Origin: Nocardia transvalensis NBRC 15921
Lineage (GTDB): Bacteria > Actinomycetota > Actinomycetes > Mycobacteriales > Mycobacteriaceae
Direction: 5' to 3'
Length of the DNA: 34,404 nt
Assembly: GCF_000308875.1 (NCBI RefSeq)
Contig: NZ_BAGL01000047.1
Coordinates: 1-34,404, forward strand
Shown here: piece by piece, positions 7,819-17,880 of the stretch
How the letters are laid out: every line of letters starts with the position of its first letter
Numbering within the stretch: the first letter of the stretch is position 1
The notes under the pieces: model-generated
The model's database searches: none
Seen by the model: the letters and a program-made list of their open reading frames with translations, nothing else
Told to the model about the DNA's origin: nothing
Position numbers and translations under genes: made by a program

Positions 7819-8535
7819 TCAGGTTTTCGGCCCGATCCAGAGTGCTTCGGCGAGCGCGCACAATTCCCCGTCGGAGGACGACAGGGCGATTCCGAAGGTG
7901 TATTTGCGGCCCTCGGCGGCGACGGGCCACGCGTAGGTGATGTACTCGCGGCCCGCGTGAACCGGGTGCAACTGGGTGGCGGTGAGCGCCGCGGTGAACG
8001 CGCCGAATCGCATTCCGGCGAGCTGTATTCCGGCGATTCCGCCCGGGCAGTCCAGTGCGGACCACACCACCTCCGGCGGCAGTTCGTCGCCGGCCTCGGC
8101 CAAGGCCTGGTCCGGGGTCCACGCGGCGGCCACGAGTTCCCGATCGGGCAATCGGCCCGGGAATTGGCGCAGGCCGCGGCCCGGCGCGCACGCGTCACCG
8201 CAGCCGTAGCAGTCGACGGCCTCCGCGCGTTCGGCGAGCGCCGTCTCCGACGCCTGCTTGGCCTCGGCCCAGGTCGGCATCCGCGGCGGCGCGATCGCGA
8301 CGACCGACGGCGTCGCCTCCGCCAGCACCATGTCCCCGGCGCCCGTCAGCGCCCACCCGGACCCGGTCGCACCGAGCCCCACCCCGGTCCCGACGGGAAC
8401 CAGACTGCGAAAATCGACCCGCACCGCGGGAGCCCCGACCCGGCGAGCCAGCAACCCCGCGATATACCCGCCGAACGCCACCTCCGGATACCCGTGCACA
8501 TGCTCGGGAACAGTCAGCGTCTCGACAGCACCCAT
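7819..8535 (-). CDS. Hotdog-fold (thioesterase-like) conserved protein
   Basis: A 238-residue protein made of two hotdog-like halves joined by a linker with CYGCG and a further Cys (Cys109, Cys112, Cys116), followed by GLRQFPG and VWSALDCPGG. That CxxCG...GLR...WSALDCPGG pattern recurs in a large uncharacterised actinobacterial group related to PaaI/4HBT thioesterases. Function: possibly acyl-CoA thioester hydrolysis or binding, unproven. The three Cys could hold a metal or a disulfide. Start: an ATG (8533-8535) with GGGAGGGG upstream. It is monocistronic and convergent with the small peptide gene. Confidence 0.7.
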   Translation of the reverse strand: MGAVETLTVPEHVHGYPEVAFGGYIAGLLARRVGAPAVRVDFRSLVPVGTGVGLGATGSGWALTGAGDMVLAEATPSVVAIAPPRMPTWAEAKQASETALAERAEAVDCYGCGDACAPGRGLRQFPGRLPDRELVAAAWTPDQALAEAGDELPPEVVWSALDCPGGIAGIQLAGMRFGAFTAALTATQLHPVHAGREYITYAWPVAAEGRKYTFGIALSSSDGELCALAEALWIGPKT

Positions 8536-9148
8536 ACCCCACCCCTCCCGGTAGATCCCGCTCGACGATACCGCCCGGTCTCGCCGATGGCCCGGAGGGC
8601 TCGCAGTAGACGAAAGTGGTCGAGCGGATATAACACAGGGCGGCTATCGCCAGGCCGAACGGCAACCACCCGGGAAAGATCACGAGAAACAGTGATACTG
8701 ATTCCCGGCCGTCGTCTGCCCCCACTCCTCGTCGCCCCGTCGCAAGAACCGAACATCCTTCGCTTGCCCATTGTCGAAGTCGTCCCGAAGCCGAACCGGC
8801 AACGCGACCCTGCTTCCCCGTAGCGGATCCATCGCATCACTGCATGCGCCCCTGTCGCCGCCGCTCCCGGAAGTAGCGGTCGTCGTCATCATCCTCGTCC
8901 GGGACGAAGACCTGTTATCGATCGGGCTTCCGGGTTCCGGGGATGACCCCGCCGCTGCCGGGCGACGGACGCGGTGCGGATATCGCCGGCGCATGTGGTG
9001 GCATGGCCGGACGCTCCCGGTTCCCTCGTCGCACGACCGCCAGGCAGGACCGTCGCGTCGCTGTGGATCGCGCGCCGGTGGGGTGGTGGTAGTGGTAGGT
9101 TTCGTCGACGTTGTATGGATTGCCGACAGATCATGGGGACCGCGGTCG
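8536..9148. other. 613-base stretch without a confident gene
   Basis: No frame here combines a ribosome site, a recognisable domain and consistent codon bias. One fragment on the minus strand (about 8843-8911) reads as a plausible protein C-terminus, VFVPDEDDDDDRYFRERRRQ plus a few residues and a stop, but a stop codon precedes it within 25 codons; it looks like the remains of a decayed gene. The right end probably holds the promoter of the membrane protein gene. Confidence 0.4.
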
Positions 9149-10192
9149 ATGGGGCTCGAAATCGATATCCGGGGGGTTGTTCGCCGGGGTGTTGAGGGTG
9201 CTGCCCGGCGGCTTTCCCGTATCGGGGATGAGCTGTCTCGCCTGGGGGAGGCGAATCAGGCTGCGCGGGGGCGGTTTCCGGAGCTGCGGGTCGAGCAGCG
9301 GTGGCCTACCGGGCGTCCGGTGCCGGCGGCGCTGCTGCTGGCCGGGTTGTTCGCCGGAATCTCGGTGACGACCTTTGTGTGGGCGATGGTCGTGGTATCG
9401 CATTGGGGCACTGAGCATCCCGTGGAGGTCGTGGGCGGGGTGGGGCTCGCCGTCGCTTCGGTGGGGATTCTGGTGATGGCGCTGGGCATGTTGCGCGGGG
9501 TGGTGCCGCGGGTGTCGATCGTGTTCGGCCTACCGGTCCGGAGATGTTCGTATCTCGCGCGGGGCGCGGGTGTCCGGGTGAGTCAGCCCACGCGGATCGT
9601 GCCTCTGGTCTCGACTCTGGTGGGGCTCATCGTCTTCGGGCAAGCGTGTTGGTGGGCGTGGTGGGCCGGGGTCGCGGGATCCTTCCCGTTCGCCGCGTCC
9701 GACGACTGGGCGATCGGCGCCCTGGTCGTTTCGGTGGTGCTGTTCGTCGCCTTGATACTGGTGTCGCTCGCCGCCCGCTCGCGCATTCATATCGAGCTGT
9801 ACCCGTCCGGCATCGTGCGGCGTAATCCGCTGCGGGACTTGCGGGCGAAGGACCGCTTCCTGCCCTGGGAGGATATCGCCGGGGTCGACAACAGAACGCA
9901 GTACGTCGCGCCCTACCTGCGCGAGGGCCCCACCATCGTCCTGCGCCTGACCGACCCGGAAACACCGGTGGACAACCGATTGTTCGACCAGGTCGGCGAA
10001 TTCGGCATTCCCGCCTACCTCGCGAGATGCGACTCCAACCTGCTCCTGGCCCTCGTCGAACACCTCGTCGAGAATCCCGCCGACCGCCACCTCCTGGCCA
10101 TCGGCGGAGTAGAGCAGTGGTTCAGCACGCACCACCATTACCCCGCGCGCCCCACCACACCCGAACTCGAACCCGCGGCCCTCCCTCAGTAG
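9149..10192 (+). CDS. Four-helix membrane protein with C-terminal PH-like domain
   Basis: A 347-residue integral membrane protein of unknown function. Residues 1-55 are a basic cytoplasmic segment that may be partly helical. Hydrophobic segments lie at about 59-83, 92-115, 151-172 and 187-208. The remaining 140 residues are soluble, beginning ELYPSGIVRRNP, a pattern resembling bacterial PH-like domains next to membrane helices. Start: the ATG at 9149 is preferred because the basic N-terminus begins there, but the ribosome site is weak (GGGGACC), and GTG codons about 70 bases upstream in frame are alternatives. It stands alone between two gene-poor stretches. Nothing in the sequence tells its role. 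Confidence 0.75.
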   Translation: MGLEIDIRGVVRRGVEGAARRLSRIGDELSRLGEANQAARGRFPELRVEQRWPTGRPVPAALLLAGLFAGISVTTFVWAMVVVSHWGTEHPVEVVGGVGLAVASVGILVMALGMLRGVVPRVSIVFGLPVRRCSYLARGAGVRVSQPTRIVPLVSTLVGLIVFGQACWWAWWAGVAGSFPFAASDDWAIGALVVSVVLFVALILVSLAARSRIHIELYPSGIVRRNPLRDLRAKDRFLPWEDIAGVDNRTQYVAPYLREGPTIVLRLTDPETPVDNRLFDQVGEFGIPAYLARCDSNLLLALVEHLVENPADRHLLAIGGVEQWFSTHHHYPARPTTPELEPAALPQ

Positions 10193-10203
10193 ACCGAGGG
10201 CCG
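10176..10203 (+). terminator. Possible hairpin at the end of the membrane protein gene
   Basis: CGGCCCTC (10176-10183) pairs with GAGGGCCG (10196-10203), with the stop codon in the loop. There is no T run. It may end the membrane protein transcript. Confidence 0.4.
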
Positions 10204-10285
10204 ACGGCGAGGTTCGTCAGTCGACCGCGCGGCGTTGCGTCGGCGGTCGGCGGCTGGATGCGCTCGGCCGGGATTCGTTCGGTGG

Positions 10286-10927
10286 TTACGGAAGTGGCTG
10301 TGCGCCACGTTGGTTCAGCATGAGTGCTATCAAGCCGCATTCCTGGCTCTGGCCGACGATCATTCCGCGGGCGGCCTCCTTCACGGGGCCGGAGGGGATG
10401 AGTCGGTCGGCGGCTCGGGCCATGGTGATGCCGCCCTGGTGGTGGCGGTACATCAGTTGGAGGAAACGGGTTTCGGCGTCCCGGCCGCGGGCGGCGGAGA
10501 GGGCGTCGAGGTCGGCCTGAGAGGCCATGCCCGGCATGGCGGCCGGAGCCGGAGTGGATGAATGGTGGTGTGCCGCGGCGTTTTCGGAGCCCTGGTGCAT
10601 CCATTCCATCGAGTGCTGGGGCATGGGAGACGCGTTGGCCAGGCGGAGCCATCCGAGCATGGTGCCGATCTCGACCTGCTGTGACTGATCGATCTGACGC
10701 GCCAGCCGCAGCACCGTGGGGTCGGCGCCCGGGTCCAGCCGCGCGACCAGCTGGACGGCCTGCTGGTGGTGGGCCGTCATATCCTGGGCGAAGCCGATCT
10801 CGGTGTCGTTCAACACCGGTGCGGGCGTGGGGGATTCGGGCAGGACCAGCGGGCGTAGGGCGGCGCCCATGACGAGCAGCAGCAGCGCGCCGCAGGCGAA
10901 CGAGGCGATCCGGAACCAGCCCCGCAT
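10286..10927 (-). CDS. DUF305 protein, membrane-anchored
   Basis: A 213-residue protein with one N-terminal hydrophobic segment (about residues 5-28, signal anchor) and a DUF305 domain outside the membrane. The domain shows its two His-rich motifs, DMTAHHQQAVQL (near residue 49) and MYRHHQGGITMA (near 167), joined by a His- and Met-containing linker (HHHSS, MPGM). DUF305 proteins are ferritin-like helical bundles, often in metal or copper contexts; function here is unknown. The ATG (10925-10927) overlaps the stop of the upstream LVIVD gene by one base (TGATG), so the two are translationally coupled and probably act together in the envelope. Longer in-frame starts would lie inside the LVIVD gene and are rejected. 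Confidence 0.88.
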   Translation of the reverse strand: MRGWFRIASFACGALLLLVMGAALRPLVLPESPTPAPVLNDTEIGFAQDMTAHHQQAVQLVARLDPGADPTVLRLARQIDQSQQVEIGTMLGWLRLANASPMPQHSMEWMHQGSENAAAHHHSSTPAPAAMPGMASQADLDALSAARGRDAETRFLQLMYRHHQGGITMARAADRLIPSGPVKEAARGMIVGQSQECGLIALMLNQRGAQPLP

Positions 10928-12504
10928 CACGACCCCACGATCGATTGCTGGTCCGCCGGTGGCGTATACACGTCGCCGTCGAGCTGCAAGACCATGAAGC
11001 CGTTGTCGTTGCAGGTCGTCCAGAGCTGGTCGCCGTGCCACTCCGGCGGCGCGAAACACCAGTCGGTGGAGACGTCGCCGAACGCCAGCATCCCGCTGCG
11101 CGGCGACAACGCCTGGTACGGATCGAATGTGCCCTCCAGCACGGCGCGCGCGACCGAGAAACCCTCCATCACAGGCGGTCCCAGCAGCGAACCGAGCGCG
11201 TGCGGCGAATTCCACAGTTGCAGATTCTGTCCCGTGCGGGCGGGCGGGTTGAAGTAGGCGATCTCGCGCACGTGGAACGGATCGCGCACGTCGAACACCC
11301 GGATGCCCGAGGACTCCCAGCCGCACGCCAGCGCCGTGGGATCGTTCGGCCGGTCCGCCGCGCAGTAGTGCGAATCGTAGGAGAACACCGAGCCGCCCAT
11401 GGCCGAGGCCATCATGCTGTCCTGGTGTTCGGGCAGGTTGATCTCCAGCTTGATCTTGTTGACCACCTCGGGTCGGGTGTCGTCGGAGACGTCGATGAGT
11501 TTCACTCCGCCGGAACCGCCTTCGTCGGCGGTGAACAGATACGGTTTGCCGTCGTAGGTGACCGGAATGCTGTGCTGGGTGGCCCAGCCGTCGGTCCAGA
11601 ACACCCGCCCCAGGTGCGCCACCTGCGGAGCGGGATCGCGGCGCTGCACCGCGGAGACGTCCAGCACCGTGAATCCGCCGAGCGCCGAGAGATACAGCCG
11701 GTTACCGTCCGCCGCGACGCCGAACCCGTGTGCCTCGATCCCGGTGAGCCCCTGCCAGACCACATGCGGATTCGCCGGATCGGTCAGGTCGACCGCGCTG
11801 AGGAAGCCCGGCGCGATACCGGAGGCCCAGTACGTGCGGCCGTCGGGCGAGAAGCCGCCCTCGTGCGTCGTGATCGGCAGCGGCATGGCCAGATTCGACC
11901 CCGGCCCGGGGTTGAGCAGCCGCGGGTGCGCGCAGTCGGAGATGTCGTACACCGACAGGTACCCGACGCCCTCGCCGACCGGAACACCGGTGCCCACCAG
12001 CAGTTTCCGCTCGGTATTGACCTTGAGGCTCTCCCACGTCCCCGCCAGCATCGCCGGTTCGGTGAGCGCGGCCGTCAGCACGGGATGCGCCGGATCCGCG
12101 ACATCCAGCACCTGCACGCCCTGCGCCGGGCCGAGCAGATTGCCGGGGAAGAACGAACCCGTGTAGGAGCAGTGGTCGTAGGTGGTGGACGTGATGCCGC
12201 CGCCGTGCCCGGCATAGCCGCCGACGAACGACATATTGCAGCTGTACCCCTGTGTACTGCGGCCGCTGTTGCGGTCGTCGGCCGGAACATCGCCCTGCAG
12301 GCCGGGTTCCGGGCGCGAACCCGCACCGCAGTCGGCCCGCGCCGCCGCTGTGCGGCCCACGTCGAGGAACTGCCGCACCTGGCCGGCGATATCGGATTGC
12401 AGATCCGCCGACGCGCCGCCGAGCGGCAGGACGGCCGCCGCCAGCAGCGCCGCGACCAGCACGATCAGCGGCCTGGACCGTCGAGTTCCCAGCATTCGCG
12501 CCAT
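10927..12504 (-). CDS. Secreted LVIVD-repeat beta-propeller protein
   Basis: A 525-residue exported protein. Residues 1-33 are a signal peptide: basic start, hydrophobic core, GGASA before the likely cleavage site. The rest has repeated short motifs of the LVIVD type (VQVLDVADPAHP, LSVYDISDCAHP, LSAVDLTDPANP, VKLIDVSDDTRP, IRVFDVRDPFHV), predicting a beta-propeller. Several Cys suggest disulfides. ATG 12502-12504 is used; a GTG at 12534 would add ten residues. Known pairing: LVIVD and DUF305 genes are often adjacent in actinobacteria. The overlap with the DUF305 gene supports a shared envelope function, perhaps metal- or redox-related, but no catalytic residues can be named. Confidence 0.87.
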   Translation of the reverse strand: MARMLGTRRSRPLIVLVAALLAAAVLPLGGASADLQSDIAGQVRQFLDVGRTAAARADCGAGSRPEPGLQGDVPADDRNSGRSTQGYSCNMSFVGGYAGHGGGITSTTYDHCSYTGSFFPGNLLGPAQGVQVLDVADPAHPVLTAALTEPAMLAGTWESLKVNTERKLLVGTGVPVGEGVGYLSVYDISDCAHPRLLNPGPGSNLAMPLPITTHEGGFSPDGRTYWASGIAPGFLSAVDLTDPANPHVVWQGLTGIEAHGFGVAADGNRLYLSALGGFTVLDVSAVQRRDPAPQVAHLGRVFWTDGWATQHSIPVTYDGKPYLFTADEGGSGGVKLIDVSDDTRPEVVNKIKLEINLPEHQDSMMASAMGGSVFSYDSHYCAADRPNDPTALACGWESSGIRVFDVRDPFHVREIAYFNPPARTGQNLQLWNSPHALGSLLGPPVMEGFSVARAVLEGTFDPYQALSPRSGMLAFGDVSTDWCFAPPEWHGDQLWTTCNDNGFMVLQLDGDVYTPPADQQSIVGS

Positions 12505-12640
12505 GGCGACCCGCCTTCCGCACCGTTCCGTCACCCGCCCCGACGGACCGGGCGGTATTCGGTACCCACCGGTTTCGTCAGTGCCGAAACGGTAACGTGT
12601 TCACTGTCTCAGCCGGGTGGTTTCGAACGAAATGGTTCCG
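12505..12640. other. Gap upstream of the LVIVD gene
   Basis: A 136-base intergenic stretch. It contains an inverted repeat GTTTCG-N7-CGAAAC (12572-12590), about 70-85 bases upstream of the LVIVD start, which could be an operator. No clear -35/-10 pair can be assigned. Confidence 0.3.
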
Positions 12641-13546
12641 TCAGCGATCGATCCGGTGCAGCAGGGATTCCGCCGCCGCCAGCATCCGGGCGCGCAGCGG
12701 CGCGGCGCGTTCGGCCAGCTGGGACTGGCCGCGGACGTATTCGGCGCGCCCGGCGGGGGTCTCGATCGCGACCGGGGTGTAGCCGTACTCCGTCAGGTCG
12801 TAGGGGCTGGCGCGCATATCGAGTTCGCGGGCGGCGCAAGCCAGCTCGAAGCAGTCCAGCAGCAGGTCGGACTCGATGAGCGGCACCAGCTTGAAACCCC
12901 ACTTGTACAGGTCCATATTCGCGTGCAGGCAGCCGGGCTGTTCACGGCGCGGCTGGTCGTCGCGAGTCAGCGGCTCGATGTTCCGGGGCGCCGCCTCCGG
13001 AGTGAAGAACCGGTAGGCGTCGAAATGGGTGCAGCGCAACGACATCGACTCCACCACCGCATCCGTCCCCGCGTGTCCCAGACGCAGCGGGACCTGGTCG
13101 TGACGCACAGCGTCGCTGCGATAGACCATCGCCCACTCGTGCAGGCCGAAACAGGACAGTTGCGGGGGCCGGGATGCGGTGGCGCGCAACAGGGTTGCGA
13201 CGAACTCCACGGTATCGGCGCGGCGCAGCAGGAAGGCGGGGTCGGCCGTCCATGCCTGCCCGGCCGGTGACACGTGTTCCCGTGGCGCCTCGTGGTATCC
13301 GCGGGTGTTCGCGTACTCCGCCGCGTTCTCCAGGGCGATCCCGAATCCGGGATGCCAGCGCCGCATCTGCGCGGGCTTGTGCCCGTAGTAGGTGAACAGG
13401 AAGTCGATCACCGGATGCTTCGCCCCGGCGGCCCGCCGCGCGAGATACGGCGCGAGAAGCATGTCGGCCCGCGCGCGATGCGCCTCGGCGCGGGCGCGCC
13501 ACTCCTCCTCGGGCAGGATCCGGATCTCGTCGGCCACCACGATCAT
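12641..13546 (-). CDS. Conserved actinobacterial protein often labelled 3-methyladenine DNA glycosylase
   Basis: A 301-residue cytoplasmic protein. Its N-terminal pattern (EEWRARAEAHRARAD, then HPVIDFLFTYYGHKPAQMRR) marks a conserved actinobacterial family frequently annotated as 3-methyladenine DNA glycosylase. I do not see the HhH-GPD motif of AlkA-type enzymes or a Tag-type zinc motif, and it does not resemble the Mpg/AAG family, so the enzymatic label should be treated as unproven. Conserved HP, FGLHEWAMVY and HANMDLYKW segments suggest a metal or nucleotide site. Start: ATG 13544-13546, ten bases after the CBS gene stop, with no strong ribosome site, suggesting translational coupling; GTG codons two and three residues in are alternatives. 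Confidence 0.8.
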   Translation of the reverse strand: MIVVADEIRILPEEEWRARAEAHRARADMLLAPYLARRAAGAKHPVIDFLFTYYGHKPAQMRRWHPGFGIALENAAEYANTRGYHEAPREHVSPAGQAWTADPAFLLRRADTVEFVATLLRATASRPPQLSCFGLHEWAMVYRSDAVRHDQVPLRLGHAGTDAVVESMSLRCTHFDAYRFFTPEAAPRNIEPLTRDDQPRREQPGCLHANMDLYKWGFKLVPLIESDLLLDCFELACAARELDMRASPYDLTEYGYTPVAIETPAGRAEYVRGQSQLAERAAPLRARMLAAAESLLHRIDR

Positions 13547-13556
13547 TCCGCGTGTC

Positions 13557-14621
13557 TCACTCCGCGATCCGATGCGTGGCGTCGCGCACGGTGCCCACGA
13601 ACTCCTCCACCAGATCCTCGAGCGCGACGATGCCGACGGTGGTGCCGCGGCTGTCGACCACGCGGCCGAGGTGGCTGTTGGTGCGGCGCAGCCGGGCGAG
13701 CGCCTCGTAGAGCGTGGTGCCCATGCTGACCGTCGGCAGCGGCCGGATATCGGTGCGGGGGATCGGCGTCGACGGTCCGGCGGTGTCGTCGGCGACCTTG
13801 TCCAGCACATCCTTCACGTGCAGGTAGCCCACCAGCGAGCCGTCGTCCGTGCGGACCGGGTAGCGGGAGAAGCCGGTCTCGGCGACCGCGGATTCGATAT
13901 CGCCCAGCGTCGTCCCGTCGCCGCGCAGGGGCACGCAGCGCGTCTTCCCCAGCGGCACCATCACATCGGCGACGATGCGGTCGGTGGTGCCGAGAGCCTG
14001 GGTGAGGCGGCGGTGTTCGCCCTCCTCGAGCAGCCCCTCCGAGCGGGACTCGCCGATCATCTCGGCCAGCTCCACCGACGACACCGTGGCGTCCAGCTCG
14101 TCCTTCGGCTCGATGCGCAGCGCGCGCAGCGTCAGGTTCGCGGCGAGGTTGTAGAGCGTGATGAGCGGCCGGGCGAGCCGCAGGAACCACAGCAGCATCG
14201 GAACCAGCAGCAGCGCAACGCGTTCCGGCCCGGCGAGGGCGATGTTCTTCGGGATCATCTCGCCCAGCAGCATGTGCAGCACCACGACCAGGCCCAGCGC
14301 CAGCGCGAACGAGATGGGGTGCAGCAGCTGGTCGGGCACCCCGAGCAGATCGAACGGGTACTCCAGCAGATGCGCGACGGCCGGTTCGCCGACGCGGCCC
14401 AGCAGCAGTGAGCAGATGGTGACGCCGAGCTGGGCCGAGGCGAGCATCATCGACAGGTGCTCACCGGCCCTGATCACCGTGTCGGCACTTCGTTTGCCTT
14501 GGGCGGCAAGGGTTTCCAGTCGATCGCGGCGGGCGGTGATGAGCGCGAACTCGGCGCCGACGAAGAAGGCGTTGCCGCCCAGCAGCACCACCGTCAGCAG
14601 CACCCCGTACAGGTCACCCAT
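13557..14621 (-). CDS. CNNM/CorC-type CBS membrane protein (short form)
   Basis: A 354-residue protein with a DUF21/CNNM transmembrane domain (residues 1 to about 180; GAEFALITARRDRLE and LLLGEMIPKNIAL are typical), then a tandem CBS pair (about 200-330; GFSRYPVRTDDGSLVGYLHV, VGIVALEDLVEE). The C-terminal CorC/HlyC domain of its neighbour is missing, as in the M. tuberculosis Rv1841c-like partner. CNNM/CorC proteins are Mg2+ (or other divalent) transporters gated by nucleotide binding to the CBS pair. Start ATG 14619-14621 overlaps the upstream paralogue by eight bases. The two paralogues may form a heterodimer; that is inferred from the gene pair. Confidence 0.9.
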   Translation of the reverse strand: MGDLYGVLLTVVLLGGNAFFVGAEFALITARRDRLETLAAQGKRSADTVIRAGEHLSMMLASAQLGVTICSLLLGRVGEPAVAHLLEYPFDLLGVPDQLLHPISFALALGLVVVLHMLLGEMIPKNIALAGPERVALLLVPMLLWFLRLARPLITLYNLAANLTLRALRIEPKDELDATVSSVELAEMIGESRSEGLLEEGEHRRLTQALGTTDRIVADVMVPLGKTRCVPLRGDGTTLGDIESAVAETGFSRYPVRTDDGSLVGYLHVKDVLDKVADDTAGPSTPIPRTDIRPLPTVSMGTTLYEALARLRRTNSHLGRVVDSRGTTVGIVALEDLVEEFVGTVRDATHRIAE

Positions 14622-16062
14622 GGTCGTGCTCCCAGCTCGCGAGCGTCTCGGCATCGATGGGCCGCAGCAGGACCCGGTCGATGCGCCGCCCGTCCATGCG
14701 TTCGACCTGAGCCAGCCAGCCGCCGTCGGTCTGCGGTTCGAGCTGGTGGCCGTTGTCGGAATGGGGGAGCAGCACCGCGTCGCCGGCCTCCGGGATGCGG
14801 CCCAGTTCGGTGAGGACGAGGCCGCCGAGGGTCTCGTATTCGCCGTCGGGCGCCTCGTATCCGGTGGCGCGGGCGAGTTCGTCGACGCGCAGCAGTCCCG
14901 AGCAGTTCCAGCCGGCGGCGGTGCGCCGGACGTCGAGTTCCTCCTCGTCGTGCTCGTCGCGGACGTCGCCGAGGATCTCCTCGATGATGTCCTCCATGGT
15001 CACCAGCCCGGCGGTGCCGCCGTACTCGTCGACCACCAGTGCGACCTGCATGCCGTCGGCGCGCACCCGTTCCAGTACCGCGTCGCCGTCGAGGCTGGCC
15101 GGCACGATCGGCACCGGATGGGCGATCGACCGCAGCCGGATGGTGTGCCGCTCCCGGACCGGGTGCAGGAACGCCTGCTTGATGTGGACGACGCCGAGCG
15201 TGTTGTCGAGGTCGCCGTCGATCACCGGGAAGCGGGAGAAGCCGGTGCGGCCCGCGGCGGTGATGAGTTCGGCGATGGTGTCGTCCTGGTCGAGGGATTC
15301 GATCTTCACGCGGGGCGTCATGAGTTCCTCGGCGCTGCGGTCGCCGAAGGCCAGCGACCGGTCGACCACCAGCGCGGTGCGCAGGTCGAGCGCGCCGCGT
15401 TTCGCCGAGGTGCGCACGAGCGAGCCGAGTTCCTCGGGCGAGCGGGCCGAGCGCAGTTCCTCGGCGGGTTCGATGCCGAACCGGCGCACCACCCAGTTGG
15501 CGGTGCCGTTGAGCAGGTTGATCAGCCATGTGAAGACCGCGGAGAAGCCGATCATGGGTCCGGCGGTGAGCCGCGCCGCGCCCAGCGGGTTGGCGATCGC
15601 GATGTTCTTCGGGACCAACTCGCCGTAGGTCATCGACAGCGAGGTGGCCAGGACCAGCGCCGTCACGAGGGAAACCCCTTGCGTGGCACCGGAACCCAGG
15701 CCCAGGGCGGAGAACAGCGGCTCCAGCAGCCGGGCCAGGACCGGTTCGGCGATGTAGCCGGTGACCAGGGTGGTGATGGTGATGCCCAGCTGGGCGCCGG
15801 ACAGCTGGAAGGAGAGGGTGCGATGCGCGTGGCGCACCTGGCGGGCGCGCAGGTCGCCCCCGGCGGGAGCATCAGGCCTGGAGGCGGCAGCCTGCGTAAC
15901 CACGGAGGGCCCGCGGACGCCGCTGTCGACACCGCGGGCGTGGGCCTCGACGGTGCTGCGCTCGAGCGCGGTGAGCGAGAATTCCGCGGCGACGAACAGG
16001 GCGGTGCCGGCGGTGAGAGCGATGAATCCCACCAGGCTCAGCACGGTGAACACGACCGACAT
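14614..16062 (-). CDS. CNNM/CorC-type CBS membrane protein with CorC/HlyC domain
   Basis: A protein of about 482 residues: DUF21/CNNM membrane domain (to about 225; FVAAEFSLTALERS, GELVPKNIAIANP), CBS pair (about 245-375; GFSRFPVIDGDL, VDEYGGTAGLVTMEDIIEE) and a C-terminal CorC/HlyC domain (WNCSGLLRVDELARATGY...). It corresponds in order and layout to Rv1842c. The loop after the first helix (about residues 47-75) carries extra Gly/Ser/Pro-rich sequence that I do not expect in relatives. ATG 16060-16062 is used; a GTG three codons upstream (16071) is an alternative. Upstream is an unusually structured 240-base leader. Role: probably Mg2+ or other divalent cation transport across the inner membrane. 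Confidence 0.9.
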   Translation of the reverse strand: MSVVFTVLSLVGFIALTAGTALFVAAEFSLTALERSTVEAHARGVDSGVRGPSVVTQAAASRPDAPAGGDLRARQVRHAHRTLSFQLSGAQLGITITTLVTGYIAEPVLARLLEPLFSALGLGSGATQGVSLVTALVLATSLSMTYGELVPKNIAIANPLGAARLTAGPMIGFSAVFTWLINLLNGTANWVVRRFGIEPAEELRSARSPEELGSLVRTSAKRGALDLRTALVVDRSLAFGDRSAEELMTPRVKIESLDQDDTIAELITAAGRTGFSRFPVIDGDLDNTLGVVHIKQAFLHPVRERHTIRLRSIAHPVPIVPASLDGDAVLERVRADGMQVALVVDEYGGTAGLVTMEDIIEEILGDVRDEHDEEELDVRRTAAGWNCSGLLRVDELARATGYEAPDGEYETLGGLVLTELGRIPEAGDAVLLPHSDNGHQLEPQTDGGWLAQVERMDGRRIDRVLLRPIDAETLASWEHDHG

Positions 16063-16100
16063 GGTCAGCACCGCCCGGGCGGGAGAGGAACTGGTGTTAC

Positions 16101-16170
16101 GGGGGCGCCGGGCTCGTCACCCGGCTCGGTAGAGGAGCCCTCCTGTATGGCGCCCTCGGACGCGGGTGAC
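16101..16170 (-). promoter_or_regulatory. Structured leader with competing helices
   Basis: On the minus strand, GTCACCCG (16170-16163) is complementary to CGGGTGAC (16123-16116) and encloses a small hairpin (AGGA-GCCC-TCCT, 16133-16144). The right arm is also part of GCCGGG-N7-CCCGGC (16107-16125), and GGGCGCC can pair with GGCGCCC further on. The two folds exclude each other, as in a riboswitch or attenuator ahead of the CBS membrane protein gene. It does not match a riboswitch class I can identify with confidence; one short segment recalls the M-box but the rest does not. Confidence 0.35.
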
Positions 16171-16273
16171 AACTGGTTCCTTTCGGCAAGCGGAGATTCT
16201 GCATGTACAACGCTGTGGCCGCGGGACGAGTGGTCCCGGGCCCGGCAATCACCATGTTACCGGGTCCGGCCCA

Positions 16274-16305
16274 CGACTCTCTCGCCACGCCACACCGTGG
16301 AGTCG
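16274..16305 (-). terminator. Possible terminator after guaB1
   Basis: CGACT...CCACG (16274-16288) pairs with CGTGG-AGTCG (16296-16305) with an internal bulge, 5 bases past the guaB1 stop. There is no T run. Confidence 0.4.
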
Positions 16306-16309
16306 AGCA

Positions 16310-17809
<1,500 letters not shown>

Positions 17810-17880
17810 TCACGGTTGGAATACGTGGTCGCTCCGGGTACGCCTCGGCGTTGCCGGGCGGAGTGTCGGCCGTGCGGGGT

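Noticed and set aside
8560..8725. Minus frame with a hydrophobic stretch (FLVIFPGWLPFGLAIAALCY)
   Set aside because: It has no ribosome site, reads out of frame into the hotdog gene and shows no recognisable domain; probably coincidental.
16116..16144. M-box magnesium riboswitch before the CBS genes
   Set aside because: Only a short AGGAGGGCTCC-like segment resembles the M-box core; the remaining conserved helices are not found, so only a generic structured leader is reported.
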